DNA from: JBAZLV01 sp964586075
Lineage (GTDB): Bacteria > Nitrospirota > UBA9217
Direction: 5' to 3'
DNA length: 64,000 nucleotides
Assembly (NCBI GenBank): GCA_964586075.1
Contig: CAZPGZ010000014.1
Coordinates: 1 to 64,000, forward strand
The translations under genes and the position numbers were made by a program. Below, in pieces: positions 6,576 to 14,726 of the stretch (position 1 is its first letter; every line of letters starts with the position of its first letter). The notes below the pieces were generated by a model, which saw only the letters and a program-made list of their open reading frames with translations, was not told where the DNA came from and searched no databases.

Positions 6576-7262
6576 ATGGCCCCGATTTTTTCCGTTATCG
6601 TGCCAGTTTTGAATGAGTCCGCCGCAATCAACGAATTGATCGGACATATTCGCACCCTTGATGTCTCCAGCACTGCCGAGATTATCGTGGTTGATGGCGA
6701 CCCCGGCGGAAGCACGATCATTGCCGTCCAGGATGCTAGCGTGGTCAAAGCTATCTCATCCAAGGGCCGCGCGCGCCAAATGAACCACGGCGCGGCGCTT
6801 GCTTCAGGCACTATCCTGGTTTTTTTGCATGCCGATACCCGGCTCCCTGAAAATGCGCTCACGCATATCTCCGGGGCGATGCGCGACCAACTCATTGTGG
6901 GGGGCGCCTTTGATCTGGGATTGGACACCAGGCGATGCATTTTCAGAATAACCGAACAGTATGTTTTCTTGCGCACGCGAATGACCAGAATCCCCTTTGG
7001 AGACCAGGCGATCTTCCTCAAAAAAGAATATTTTAGTGCGATCGGAGGCTATCAGGACATTCCCCTGATGGAAGATGTAGAAATCATGTCCCGGATAAAA
7101 AAACGAGGGGATCGCATCAGTATTATCCCTGAAAAAGTACGGACTTCTCCGCGGAGATGGGAAGAGGAAGGCGTCCTGTACTGCACGGTCCGCAACATGG
7201 TCCTGCAGATTCTGTTTGCGATGGGAGTTTCTCCGGAACGGCTTGCCGCCTGGTACAGATAA
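6576..7262 (+). CDS. Family 2 glycosyltransferase, arsenosugar-biosynthesis type (TIGR04283-like)
   Basis: A 228-residue GT-A glycosyltransferase. FSVIVPVLNES opens the nucleotide-sugar fold, IIVVDGDPGGS is the sugar-nucleotide loop, FLHADTRLP contains the DxD-like metal site, and GDQAIFLKKEYF with MEDVEIMSRIKKRG form the acceptor side. The compact length and the HADTRLP and FGDQAIF blocks fit the subfamily named for arsenosugar biosynthesis (TIGR04283), although many members lie outside arsenic loci. Here the usual DUF2064 partner is absent. It follows the DUF1499 gene by 6 bp and lies about 1.3 kb from the MerB-like gene on the opposite strand. Confidence 0.8.
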   Translation: MAPIFSVIVPVLNESAAINELIGHIRTLDVSSTAEIIVVDGDPGGSTIIAVQDASVVKAISSKGRARQMNHGAALASGTILVFLHADTRLPENALTHISGAMRDQLIVGGAFDLGLDTRRCIFRITEQYVFLRTRMTRIPFGDQAIFLKKEYFSAIGGYQDIPLMEDVEIMSRIKKRGDRISIIPEKVRTSPRRWEEEGVLYCTVRNMVLQILFAMGVSPERLAAWYR

Positions 7263-7401
7263 TTACATCCTTGGCTCCTTTCCTTGCACCATTATTGCTT
7301 CTTCTGCCAGCCGGGCGAAACGGACTGAGTCGTGCTACAATAAGGGGGTGTTCATGAAGATTCCGATGAACCAAATCTATTGATGCAGGAGGATACGTAT
7401 C

Positions 7402-7830
7402 ATGCCAGTACGGAGTGCAGAAGCGCGCTGGGAAGGAAATCTCAAAAAAGGTAAAGGTAGTGTGAAGCTGGGAAGCGGTGTTTTTGAAGGCAAATATTCG
7501 TTCGGGTCGCGTTTCGAAAAAGACCCCGGTACGAATCCAGAAGAGTTAATAGGGGCCGCTCATGCAGGCTGTTTCAGTATGGCCCTTTCCATGATATTGG
7601 AACAGGCCGGGTACACGGCAGACAGCATTCACACTATTGCACGGGTTTCGATTGACAAATCAGGAGATGGGTTTAAAATCACTTCCATTGCGCTTGAGAC
7701 AGAAGGGAAAATTCCGGGGATCGATGAAAACACCTTCAAAGAAAAAGCCGAGATGGCCAAAAAAGGATGTCCTGTTTCCGTGGCCCTAGCCAGTGTTGAC
7801 ATCACGCTTCAGACAAAACTTATAAAATAA
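7402..7830 (+). CDS. osmC: OsmC family peroxiredoxin
   Basis: A 142-residue OsmC-type thiol peroxidase that reduces organic hydroperoxides in the cytoplasm. The two active cysteines are in HAGCFSMAL and KKGCPVSVAL, the expected positions. EARWEGNLKKGKG at the N-terminus and NPEELIGAAHAGC are family signatures, and the length is typical. AGGAGG lies 9 nt before ATG 7402. It stands 140 bp after the glycosyltransferase and may have its own promoter. Confidence 0.9.
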   Translation: MPVRSAEARWEGNLKKGKGSVKLGSGVFEGKYSFGSRFEKDPGTNPEELIGAAHAGCFSMALSMILEQAGYTADSIHTIARVSIDKSGDGFKITSIALETEGKIPGIDENTFKEKAEMAKKGCPVSVALASVDITLQTKLIK

Positions 7831-7892
7831 TAAACACCGAAACAACCGGAGGCGACAGGGAAAACCGCAACCGGACGGACGAGGTAAAATGC

Positions 7893-8357
7893 ATGTTTCT
7901 TTATTTAGTGCGGCACGGCGAGGCGAAACCGGAGACAGAAGATCCTGCGCGGGGCCTGACGGATAAAGGCTTCCGTGATGTTTCATTGACGGCGTTGTAC
8001 GTTCACGAGCGGGGCATAAAACCCGATGTTATTTATCACAGCGGCAAAAAACGGGCCCAGCAGACCGCGCAGATTTTCAACGATTATGTAAAATCGGTCA
8101 AAGGCATAATTGAAGCCGACAGTCTTGCGCCGATGGACGATCCCGCCATATGGGCCGGGCGCATTTCCGGGATGCGTGAAAACATTATGCTCGTGGGACA
8201 TCTTCCGTACCTGGCAAGGCTTGCCGGTCTGTTGTTGTGCGGGGACAAGGAAAAGCTGGCTGCCGATTTTAAGACCGGAGGAATTGCCTGCTTCGAGCGG
8301 CTGAGCGACGGCAGGTGGATCGTTGCGTGGATGCTTTCACCGGCCATGATCTCTTAA
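7893..8357 (+). CDS. sixA: SixA-type phosphohistidine phosphatase
   Basis: A 154-residue histidine phosphatase of the SixA branch. The catalytic RHG motif is at the extreme N-terminus (FLYLVRHGEAKP), followed by GLTDKG, SGKKRAQQTAQIF and MLVGHLPYLARLAGLLL, which supplies the second catalytic histidine. SixA removes phosphate from HPt domains or from NPr of the nitrogen phosphotransferase system. It ends 54 bp before the next gene on the same strand. There is no strong ribosome-binding site directly upstream. Confidence 0.85.
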   Translation: MFLYLVRHGEAKPETEDPARGLTDKGFRDVSLTALYVHERGIKPDVIYHSGKKRAQQTAQIFNDYVKSVKGIIEADSLAPMDDPAIWAGRISGMRENIMLVGHLPYLARLAGLLLCGDKEKLAADFKTGGIACFERLSDGRWIVAWMLSPAMIS

Positions 8358-8411
8358 GAGAAACAGACGGCGAAGCAGGTTACTACAGTCACTGAAAGGA
8401 GATGTTGAATT

Positions 8412-8822
8412 ATGGAAATACTGACATTGGAAAAGGTCAAGGTATTGCTGGATCGCGGAGTTGAAAAAATTGCCAGGGATTTTCAACGCCCCGCCTGCGT
8501 CTCAATTTGTGATGCAAACGGTTTTTTACTCGGCTTCATTCGCATGGATGGGGGGCCGGTCAGAAGCATCCAGATAGCCCAGTGCAAGGCCCACACCGCC
8601 ATCCGGATGGGAGTATCCACGGACGCCTTTCAGGAAAGACTTCGCAAGGACAACACCGATATCCGGTATTTTTGCGATCCGCTTCTTACCGCGCTGCCGG
8701 GCGGCAGTCTGCTGAAAAACAAGGAAGGGAAAGTAGTCGGAGCTGCCGGTGTCAGCGGTCTCGCCCCGAGTGAAGATCAGATGGTTACGAATGATCTGGC
8801 GAGCCTGGTGAGTACCTGGTGA
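8412..8822 (+). CDS. GlcG/HbpS family heme-binding-like protein
   Basis: A 136-residue single-domain protein of the GlcG/HbpS (formerly DUF336) family. The N-terminal amphipathic helix (KVLLDRGVEKIA), CVSICDANGFLLGFIRMDG, the AQCKAHTA helix and LPGGSLLKNKEGKVVGAAGVSG are characteristic. Family members bind heme or corrinoids, or act as accessory parts of glycolate and diol metabolism; the ligand is not evident here. AAGGAG lies about 10 nt before ATG 8412. The gene ends at a strong bidirectional terminator. Confidence 0.8.
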   Translation: MEILTLEKVKVLLDRGVEKIARDFQRPACVSICDANGFLLGFIRMDGGPVRSIQIAQCKAHTAIRMGVSTDAFQERLRKDNTDIRYFCDPLLTALPGGSLLKNKEGKVVGAAGVSGLAPSEDQMVTNDLASLVSTW

Positions 8823-8891
8823 CGAATCCACCGGCTGGTGAGAATCGGATCGTCAGGAGTTTATGATTAAAACAGTTTCTAGAAATCGATA

Positions 8892-8925
8892 ACGGGCCGG
8901 CAGTGAAAGCTGCCGGCCCGTTTGG
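8892..8925. terminator. Strong intrinsic terminator between convergent genes
   Basis: A perfect 12-bp stem, ACGGGCCGGCAG (8892-8903) with CTGCCGGCCCGT (8910-8921), closes a 6-nt loop. It is followed by TTGGCTGTTT on the plus strand and sits between the convergent HbpS-like and MTH1187 genes, so it probably serves both. Confidence 0.8.
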
Positions 8926-8944
8926 CTGTTTCAGGAGCGAACGT

Positions 8945-9259
8945 CTATTTGCCTGATGCGGTGTTCAGCTTTCCTTTTACGCTTTTGATCTTGTCTTCCA
9001 TGGTTTGTGCTCGGTCAGACCGTGATCCCAGTTTTATCACTGTGGATATGCGGGGTGCCCCCATTTGATGCACAGCTTCATGGCAGCGCTTGATGGCGGC
9101 AAAAACCGCGTCCCATTCTCCCTCTACATTCGTCCCGTAGGCATGCAGAGAGGTTTTCAGGCCCGCTTCGGCAAGTATTTTTTCGCATGCTGCAACGTAT
9201 GAGGACAGCGAAACTCCCACGCCGATCGGGACGATGCAAACGTCTACTATGACATCCAT
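8945..9259 (-). CDS. MTH1187 family thiamine-binding protein
   Basis: A 104-residue protein of the MTH1187/YkoF-like family (formerly DUF77). VDVCIVPIGVGVSLSSYVA, LHAYGTNVEGEWDAVF and CHEAVHQMGAPRISTVIKLG are the conserved blocks. Solved members form tetramers and bind thiamine or a similar ligand; the physiological role is unclear. ATG 9259 is preferred over a TTG at 9265. The G-rich stretch AAAGGGG lies about 12 nt upstream. Confidence 0.85.
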   Translation of the reverse strand: MDVIVDVCIVPIGVGVSLSSYVAACEKILAEAGLKTSLHAYGTNVEGEWDAVFAAIKRCHEAVHQMGAPRISTVIKLGSRSDRAQTMEDKIKSVKGKLNTASGK

Positions 9260-9411
9260 TTTCAATAAACCCCTTTCGTAAAATATAATGCTAAAGACTG
9301 ATTAGACCAACAACCGGCAACCAGCAATTATACCGATTTTTCCAATTTATCAGCTTTTGTCGCGAATGTAACAGAACTTTCTTGTTATTTCAAGTGAATA
9401 GTAAAATCATG

Positions 9412-9443
9412 TTGACAGGTGCAGGGAATTTCAAGTATATAAT
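9412..9443 (+). promoter_or_regulatory. Candidate sigma-70 promoter of the sigma-54 activator gene
   Basis: TTGACA (9412-9417) is followed by TATATA (9436-9441, 18-bp spacer) overlapping TATAAT (9438-9443, 20-bp spacer). It is about 110 bp before the regulator's start codon. No operator was recognised. Confidence 0.5.
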
Positions 9444-9554
9444 TTCAAAGACGTTTGCCTGCAGATTTCAGAGATACGGTCTGTTCGTATTATCACTGGC
9501 AGGCCAGAGAAGAGTTTCCGTTTCAAAAATCTTTCCCGGAAGGAATGGCTCAGT

Positions 9555-11471
9555 ATGAAAAATAAAATTTGTTTTATCGCCTGCTATCCGGAACTTGCCG
9601 CGCTGGCCAATGAAGTCAAGAAGGAGCAAAGTCTTCCATTTGATGTCGTGGTCGGAAATCTGGAGGAAGGGGTCCGGCAGGCGCTGGAAGCCGAGAAAAA
9701 AGGCGCCCAGGTCATTATCAGCCGGGGAGGGACAGCCTCCCTGATCCAGCAGCATGTAAAAGTTACGGTGATGGAAATTCCGGTTACCGGCTATGATATC
9801 CTGCGGGTTATTTATCCTCTGTCCGGCCAGAATAGGACCGTGGCAATCCTCGGGTATCAAAATGTCGTGCTCGGTTGCCGCACGGCGGCCAAGATTCTCG
9901 GCATCCCCATACGGGAAGAGATCATCCTCGGCTTGAACGGACCCGTGACCGACTGGAAGGACGTGCGCGCACAGGTCGAGCGTATGATCAGGGAAGACGG
10001 CGTGAACACGATCATCGGCGACATCAACGTGCAGACGAAACTTGACTTTCCGGGCATTGATATGCGGGTGATCGTGTCCGGCAGGGAGTCTATCATCCCG
10101 GCGGTGGAAGAAGCGGCGCGCATCGTTAAAGTGCGTGAGGAGGAGCAGAAGGCTGCCCAACGGCTGCAGGCCATCCTTAATTTTGTACACGACGGTATTA
10201 TCGCTACCGATGAACACGGAAACATTACCGTGATGAACCCGGCCGCCAAAAAGACCTTCGATATACGGCAGGACCAGGTCATCGGACGCCATATTACATC
10301 CCTGATCAAGAATACCCGCATTGACGAAGTGTTGAAATCCGGAAAGGCCGAAGTAGGCCAGATGCAGAAGGCGGCGAGCGGCCATATTCTCACCAATCGG
10401 ATTCCCATTCACGTCGATGGGGAAGTGAAAGGCGTCGTGGCAACGTTCCAGGAAGCTACCCAGATCCAGGACGCGGAACGGACGATCCGTCAGACCCTGT
10501 ATAGAAAAGGCCTTGTGGCCACCTACACGTTCGATGACATTTTGACAGTCGATCCCCATATGAAACGGCTTGTCGAAATCGCGAAGGGATATTCTGAAAC
10601 CGGGGCCACGGTGCTCATCCAGGGAGAGAGTGGGACCGGCAAGGAGCTGTTTGCGCAAAGTATTCATACCCAGAGCCCCCGCTCACGCGGCCCCTTTGTG
10701 GCGGTCAATTGCGCGGCGCTGCCGCATCATCTTCTGGAAAGTGAGCTGTTCGGATATGTGGAAGGTGCGTTCACCGGGGCGAAAAAAGTCGGTAAAATCG
10801 GTTTGTTTGAACTGGCGCACACGGGAACGATATTTCTGGACGAGATAGGCGACATGGACAAAGTCCTGCAATCCCGGTTGCTTCGGGTCCTCGCTGAGCG
10901 TCAGGTCATGCGTCTCGGCTCCGACGCGCTTATCCCGGTTGATATCCGGGTCATTGCGGCCACCAACACCGATCTCAGAAAGCAGGTGCAGTCCGGCCAG
11001 TTCCGCAAGGACCTTTATTACCGGCTGAATGTCCTGAACCTTTCTATTATCCCTCTCCGGGAGCGGCATAACGATATTCCTCTTCTTGCGGCCCATTTTT
11101 TTGAACGATTCAACCATGAACACAAGCGGAATATTAAAAAGCTGCCGGTCGAGGTCATCCGCATGTTTGGCAACTATGCATGGCCCGGCAATGTCCGGGA
11201 ACTCGAAAATGTCATGGAGCGTATTGTGCTTTCGGCAGAAAAAAAGACCATCCATCTCCCGACCGTACGCCTGATCGTCGATGAACTTCTTGCTGCGCAT
11301 GCAGATGAAGCCGGTGGCTTAAACCAGGACAAGGATTTATTCTCGGGTTCATTTCAGGACATCAAACGACGCATTATCACGCATGTGTTGAAGGAAGAAA
11401 ACTGGAACAAGAGTAAGACTGCGAGAAGATTGGGGGTCGACAGGACCACGGTCGATCGTTTTTGCGAATAG
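9555..11471 (+). CDS. PrpR-type sigma-54-dependent transcriptional activator
   Basis: A 638-residue enhancer-binding protein. Residues 1-190 form a PrpR N-terminal sensor (FIACYPELAAL, VIISRGGTASLIQQH, VAILGYQNV). A PAS domain follows (about 205-305; AILNFVHDGIIATDEHGNI). The AAA+ domain has Walker A GESGTGKE and the sigma-54-contacting GAFTGA loop, with Walker B near FLDEIGDMD. A Fis-type helix-turn-helix (SKTARRLGVDRTTVDRF) ends the protein. It activates sigma-54 RNA polymerase in response to a small organic ligand, propionyl-type or other. The gene ends at a perfect terminator, and a consensus -24/-12 promoter lies about 110 bp beyond the stop, so the downstream hydroxypyruvate isomerase and reductase genes are its likely targets (inference). 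Confidence 0.9.
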   Translation: MKNKICFIACYPELAALANEVKKEQSLPFDVVVGNLEEGVRQALEAEKKGAQVIISRGGTASLIQQHVKVTVMEIPVTGYDILRVIYPLSGQNRTVAILGYQNVVLGCRTAAKILGIPIREEIILGLNGPVTDWKDVRAQVERMIREDGVNTIIGDINVQTKLDFPGIDMRVIVSGRESIIPAVEEAARIVKVREEEQKAAQRLQAILNFVHDGIIATDEHGNITVMNPAAKKTFDIRQDQVIGRHITSLIKNTRIDEVLKSGKAEVGQMQKAASGHILTNRIPIHVDGEVKGVVATFQEATQIQDAERTIRQTLYRKGLVATYTFDDILTVDPHMKRLVEIAKGYSETGATVLIQGESGTGKELFAQSIHTQSPRSRGPFVAVNCAALPHHLLESELFGYVEGAFTGAKKVGKIGLFELAHTGTIFLDEIGDMDKVLQSRLLRVLAERQVMRLGSDALIPVDIRVIAATNTDLRKQVQSGQFRKDLYYRLNVLNLSIIPLRERHNDIPLLAAHFFERFNHEHKRNIKKLPVEVIRMFGNYAWPGNVRELENVMERIVLSAEKKTIHLPTVRLIVDELLAAHADEAGGLNQDKDLFSGSFQDIKRRIITHVLKEENWNKSKTARRLGVDRTTVDRFCE

Positions 11472-11511
11472 TTCGTATTTAGATATTAACTGTTGCAAAA
11501 AGCAGCACTAC

Positions 11512-11552
11512 AAGCAGATAATATACGCATTATCTGCTTATTTTTGTTTTTA
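11512..11552 (+). terminator. Intrinsic terminator of the sigma-54 activator gene
   Basis: A perfect 11-bp stem, AAGCAGATAAT (11512-11522) with ATTATCTGCTT (11529-11539), closes a 6-nt loop and is followed by ATTTTTGTTTTT. It lies 40 bp after the regulator's stop codon. Confidence 0.85.
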
Positions 11553-11581
11553 TAATGTGTAACAGTATGAAAAATAAATAA

Positions 11582-11597
11582 TGGCACGCAACGTGCA
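11582..11597 (+). promoter_or_regulatory. Sigma-54 (-24/-12) promoter
   Basis: TGGCACGCAACGTGCA keeps the invariant GG and GC with exactly 10 bp between them, and has the consensus TGGCAC -24 box and a TGCA -12 box. It lies directly after the terminator of a sigma-54 activator gene and points at the hyi-glxR pair. The implied leader is about 470 nt, which is long. Confidence 0.7.
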
Positions 11598-12078
11598 TAA
11601 GAGAAAATAAAAAAAATGCTACAATTAACCTCAGCTAGGACGGCTTTGCTGCACTGAAATGAATTAACGAATATATAAAAAAGCTTAGAAATCAAAATGC
11701 TATTTTTGCCGAATTCGTATGATACAATTAGGAAACAATATGCTTTTGTTCTGAGTTTATCCATCGTTTACGGCAATTTGAGCCTAACGGTTATAATGTG
11801 TTTGTTACAAAAGTCATACCCGTAACAGCTTTTGAAAGAATGATTCGGAAAAGGTGAATGCTTTTCCCTCCCTGTGGCGCGACCGCGATGTTATAAGCCG
11901 CTCTTCGACCGATGTATTCAGTCAGACTGTCATAACAAGGCGATATTGATCGGCGCAACGCAAGGCAGGTGAGAAATAATAGCCGATATTGATGAGACTT
12001 TGAACAACATCTTTTCTATTCACAAGTGTAAAAAGAAGCGTCGGATGTACAAAAAATATCGTTAGGGAGGATTTTGAA

Positions 12079-12858
12079 ATGCCGAAGTTTAATGCCAATC
12101 TTACAATGCTTTTTGCGGACGTACCGTTCCTTGACCGCTTTCGTCTGGCGTCCCAGCATGGATTTAAGGGAGTTGAGTTTCTGTTCCCCTATGCATGGGA
12201 AAAAGATCAACTGGTCGAACAACTGAAAAGCAACAATCTTGTCCAGGTGTTGCATAATATGCCCGCGGGCAACTGGGATGGTGGTGAGCGTGGTATCGCC
12301 TGTATCCCCGGGAGAGAGTCCGAATTCGAAGCAGGCGTCGGCCGCGCAATTGAATACGCGCAGGCTTTGGGTTGTACCCAATTGAACTGTCTTGCCGGAA
12401 AGACACCGCAGGGCGCTAAACCAGAAACCGTACGGAAGACGCTTGTGGACAATCTGCGTTTTGCCGCAAAAGAGCTTGAGAAGCGTAATATCCGTCTCCT
12501 CGTGGAAATGTTGAATAATCGGGACATCCCCGGTTTTCATCTGGTCACGACCGCGGACGCACTCTCGCTGATCACTGATGTCAACCACCCCAATATTTAT
12601 ATGCAGTACGACGTTTACCATATGCAGATCATGGAGGGGAACCTGACAACAACGATACGCGAGAACCTGAAACATATTGCCCATATACAAATTGCGGATG
12701 TTCCGAGCCGTCATGAACCCGGTACCGGAGAAATAAACTATATGAATCTTTTCCGGTTTATCGATGAAGCGGGCTACAAAGGATGGATCGGTTGTGAATA
12801 CGTTCCTGCGGGGAAAACATCTGAAGGCCTGTCCTGGATGAACGCCTATCGCTCCTGA
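12079..12858 (+). CDS. hyi: Hydroxypyruvate isomerase
   Basis: A 259-residue TIM-barrel isomerase that interconverts hydroxypyruvate and tartronate semialdehyde in glyoxylate metabolism. The family blocks are present in order: FNANLTMLFADVPFLDRF, GFKGVEFLFPY, NMPAGNWDGGERGIAC, LNCLAGKTPQG, LLVEMLNNRDIPGF, MQYDVYHMQIMEG, IAHIQIADVPSRHEPGTGE and WIGCEYVP. Metal-binding Glu, Asp and His positions are kept. GGGAGG lies 10 nt before ATG 12079. The tartronate semialdehyde reductase gene follows 121 bp later. No glyoxylate carboligase gene is present in the window. Confidence 0.9.
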   Translation: MPKFNANLTMLFADVPFLDRFRLASQHGFKGVEFLFPYAWEKDQLVEQLKSNNLVQVLHNMPAGNWDGGERGIACIPGRESEFEAGVGRAIEYAQALGCTQLNCLAGKTPQGAKPETVRKTLVDNLRFAAKELEKRNIRLLVEMLNNRDIPGFHLVTTADALSLITDVNHPNIYMQYDVYHMQIMEGNLTTTIRENLKHIAHIQIADVPSRHEPGTGEINYMNLFRFIDEAGYKGWIGCEYVPAGKTSEGLSWMNAYRS

Positions 12859-12979
12859 GTAGGCACAAGGGAGCTGGAAGCGATCATTTTTAAGATAGAA
12901 TTTTTTGTTCCGCGCGATGTGAATGCTGGATGCAGCAATAATTTACAATTTTAAAGGTAATGATAAGGAGGAAATTACT

Positions 12980-13873
12980 ATGGCAGTACTTGGATTTGTA
13001 GGGCTTGGTATCATGGGAAAACCGATGGCTGGTCATCTTTTGGCCGGGGGACATACGGTTAATGTTTACAATATCGTTCCGGAACCGATGCAGGAACTGG
13101 CAAAAAAAGGGGCGGTCGCGTGCAACTCCTGCAAGGAAGTCGCGGCGAAATCCGACATTATTATCACCATGGTTCCGGACACCCCTGATGTTGAAATTGT
13201 GCTTTTCGGCAAAGATGGTCTGGCTGAAGGTCTGAAACAAGGGGCTATCGTCGTTGACATGAGCTCGATTTCACCGATCGCGACGAAGGAGTTCGCTCAG
13301 CGCCTTGCCAAACAGGGGGTCAGCATGCTTGACGCGCCGGTTTCCGGTGGACAGGTCGGCGCGGAGCAGGCAACGCTTTCGATCATGGTGGGCGGCAGCA
13401 AGGATGTATTCGATACAGTGAAGCCGATTCTCGATCTGATGGGGAAAAAGATCACGCATGTGGGCGGCAATGGAGACGGCCAGACGTGCAAAGTGGCAAA
13501 CCAGATAGTTGTTGCAGGCACGATCCAAACCATCAGCGAAGCGCTGCTTTTTGCTGCAAAAGCAGGGGCCGATCCGGCAAAAGTCCGCGAAGCGCTTCTC
13601 GGCGGATTTGCTCAGAGCCGCATTCTGGAACTGCACGGCGACCGCATGATCAAGCGGAACTTTCAGCCGGGATTCCGGATCAGACTGCAGCAGAAGGACC
13701 TGAACAACGCACTGCAGTCGGCACGCAGCTTGGGGCTTTCGCTTCCCGCGACTGCAATCGCCCAGGAATTATACAATTGCGTTTCCGCGCATGACGGGGC
13801 CGATCTCGACCATTCGGCTCTTGTGCTGGCGCTTGAGCAGCTTGCGAATTTTCAAGTTGCAAAGGAAAAATAA
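12980..13873 (+). CDS. glxR: Tartronate semialdehyde reductase (2-hydroxy-3-oxopropionate reductase)
   Basis: A 297-residue beta-hydroxyacid dehydrogenase. Residues 1-165 are the NAD(P)-binding Rossmann domain (VLGFVGLGIMGKPMAGHL with the GxGxxG-like GLGIMG). The substrate loop is DAPVSGGQVGAEQATL, and the catalytic lysine lies in GDGQTCKVANQIVV. It reduces tartronate semialdehyde to D-glycerate. ATG 12980 has AAGGAGG 9 nt upstream and opens the Rossmann strand directly; an earlier start at 12923 adds nothing homologous. It pairs with hyi and ends at a perfect terminator. Confidence 0.9.
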   Translation: MAVLGFVGLGIMGKPMAGHLLAGGHTVNVYNIVPEPMQELAKKGAVACNSCKEVAAKSDIIITMVPDTPDVEIVLFGKDGLAEGLKQGAIVVDMSSISPIATKEFAQRLAKQGVSMLDAPVSGGQVGAEQATLSIMVGGSKDVFDTVKPILDLMGKKITHVGGNGDGQTCKVANQIVVAGTIQTISEALLFAAKAGADPAKVREALLGGFAQSRILELHGDRMIKRNFQPGFRIRLQQKDLNNALQSARSLGLSLPATAIAQELYNCVSAHDGADLDHSALVLALEQLANFQVAKEK

Positions 13874-13952
13874 AAGCTGCCCACCCGTCGATACTCTTAT
13901 GACAGGAGGATGCTGGTGGAGGAGTTCTGCTGAGAATTATTTTTCATCTTCC

Positions 13953-13984
13953 GGAGGTGAGCATATGCTCACCTCCTTTTTTTG
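13953..13984 (+). terminator. Intrinsic terminator of hyi-glxR
   Basis: GGAGGTGAGCAT (13953-13964) and ATGCTCACCTCC (13965-13976) form one perfect 24-bp palindrome followed by eight T. It ends the plus-strand unit just before the convergent amidotransferase gene. Confidence 0.85.
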
Positions 13985-13999
13985 TATGGCGGGAAAACG

Positions 14000-14686
14000 C
14001 TATTGGCCGGTAAGGTAGGAAAGCACTTGGCCCATCAGAGCATTAACCCGTTCATACGCCGCATTGGCTATGCTACGCAATTCCTGCTCGGACTGCACGA
14101 AAGGACCGGGCAGGAGTTCCCCCTTACAGTTATTCAGAATGTCCGCGGCGGTTTCCGGGGTCGTTTCAAGATGGAATTGCAGGCCAATAACGTGTTTCCC
14201 GATCTGGAAGGCCTGGTTTTCGCAAACAGCGCTCCTTGCAAGACGTACGGCACGAGGAGGCAGATCAAAGGTTTCGCCATGCCAGTGAAACACCGTGCAT
14301 TTTTCAGGAAACAGAAACGTCTGTCCCCCGGTGACCACCGCTTCTATCGGGAACCAGCCTATTTCCTTTTGCGGATTCCGATACACGCGCGATCCGAGCG
14401 CGCTGGCGATAAGCTGCGCTCCGAGGCAGACTCCGAGCAGCGGGATACCGTGTTTTACCGCATCGCGCACAAACTGCTTTTCAGGCCTGAGCCACGGCAG
14501 GATGGATTCATCATTAACGCTCATCGGGCCGCCCATGGCGATGATGAGATCAAGGTTGTCCAACCGTGGGAGCGTTTGATCGTCAAAAAAACGGGTATAT
14601 CGTATCTTCGCGCCTCGTGATTCCAGCCAGGGGCCCATGCTGCCGATGTCTTCAAATGCAACGTGCTGCAAGACATGCACGTTCAT
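14000..14686 (-). CDS. Class I glutamine amidotransferase-like protein
   Basis: A 228-residue stand-alone type 1 glutamine amidotransferase (GMP-synthase-like fold). The nucleophile elbow GVCLGAQ holds the catalytic cysteine, and LQFHLETTPE holds the catalytic His-Glu pair. Early blocks LIIAMGGPMSVND and PLLGVCLGAQLIASALG are typical. Such proteins release ammonia from glutamine or act as gamma-glutamyl hydrolases (for example in polyamine or purine pathways); the partner is not clear. It is the last gene of the minus-strand cluster that begins at 17918. Confidence 0.85.
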   Translation of the reverse strand: MNVHVLQHVAFEDIGSMGPWLESRGAKIRYTRFFDDQTLPRLDNLDLIIAMGGPMSVNDESILPWLRPEKQFVRDAVKHGIPLLGVCLGAQLIASALGSRVYRNPQKEIGWFPIEAVVTGGQTFLFPEKCTVFHWHGETFDLPPRAVRLARSAVCENQAFQIGKHVIGLQFHLETTPETAADILNNCKGELLPGPFVQSEQELRSIANAAYERVNALMGQVLSYLTGQ

Positions 14687-14707
14687 ATAGTTCTCTCCAT
14701 TTATGAC

Positions 14708-14725
14708 GTCCCGCAGCCGGGACGG
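14708..14725 (-). other. Short GC-rich hairpin between SGNH and amidotransferase genes
   Basis: CGTCCCG (14708-14714) and CGGGACG (14719-14725) form a perfect 7-bp stem with a 4-nt loop in the 40-bp gap between two co-directional genes. There is no T-tract on the minus strand, so it may be an attenuator or processing hairpin rather than a terminator. Confidence 0.35.
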
Positions 14726-14726
14726 T

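Larger units (their letters stand above)
11472..12078. other. 607-bp AT-rich non-coding region with sigma-54 promoter and long leader
   Basis: No supported gene lies here. The stretch holds the activator's terminator (11512-11552), a consensus sigma-54 promoter (11582-11597) and then about 470 bp of AT-rich sequence before the hydroxypyruvate isomerase start. Inside the latter are a 7-bp hairpin (GGAAAAG/CTTTTCC, 11847-11867) and two copies of CGATATTGAT near 11940-11990. These may be activator-binding or leader elements; neither is assigned. Confidence 0.5.

Noticed and set aside
9468..10667. 399-residue minus-strand frame
   Set aside because: It is antisense to the sigma-54 activator, whose PrpR-N, PAS and AAA+ domains are unambiguous.
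11486..11764. 92-residue minus-strand frame in the sigma-54 promoter region
   Set aside because: Low-complexity AT-rich sequence overlapping the terminator and the -24/-12 promoter; no ribosome-binding site.
11847..11867. GGAAAAG/CTTTTCC hairpin as a terminator
   Set aside because: The stem is short and AT-rich and there is no T-tract after it; it was left as an unassigned leader feature.
13982..14620. 212-residue plus-strand frame
   Set aside because: It is antisense to the amidotransferase gene, which carries all catalytic motifs.
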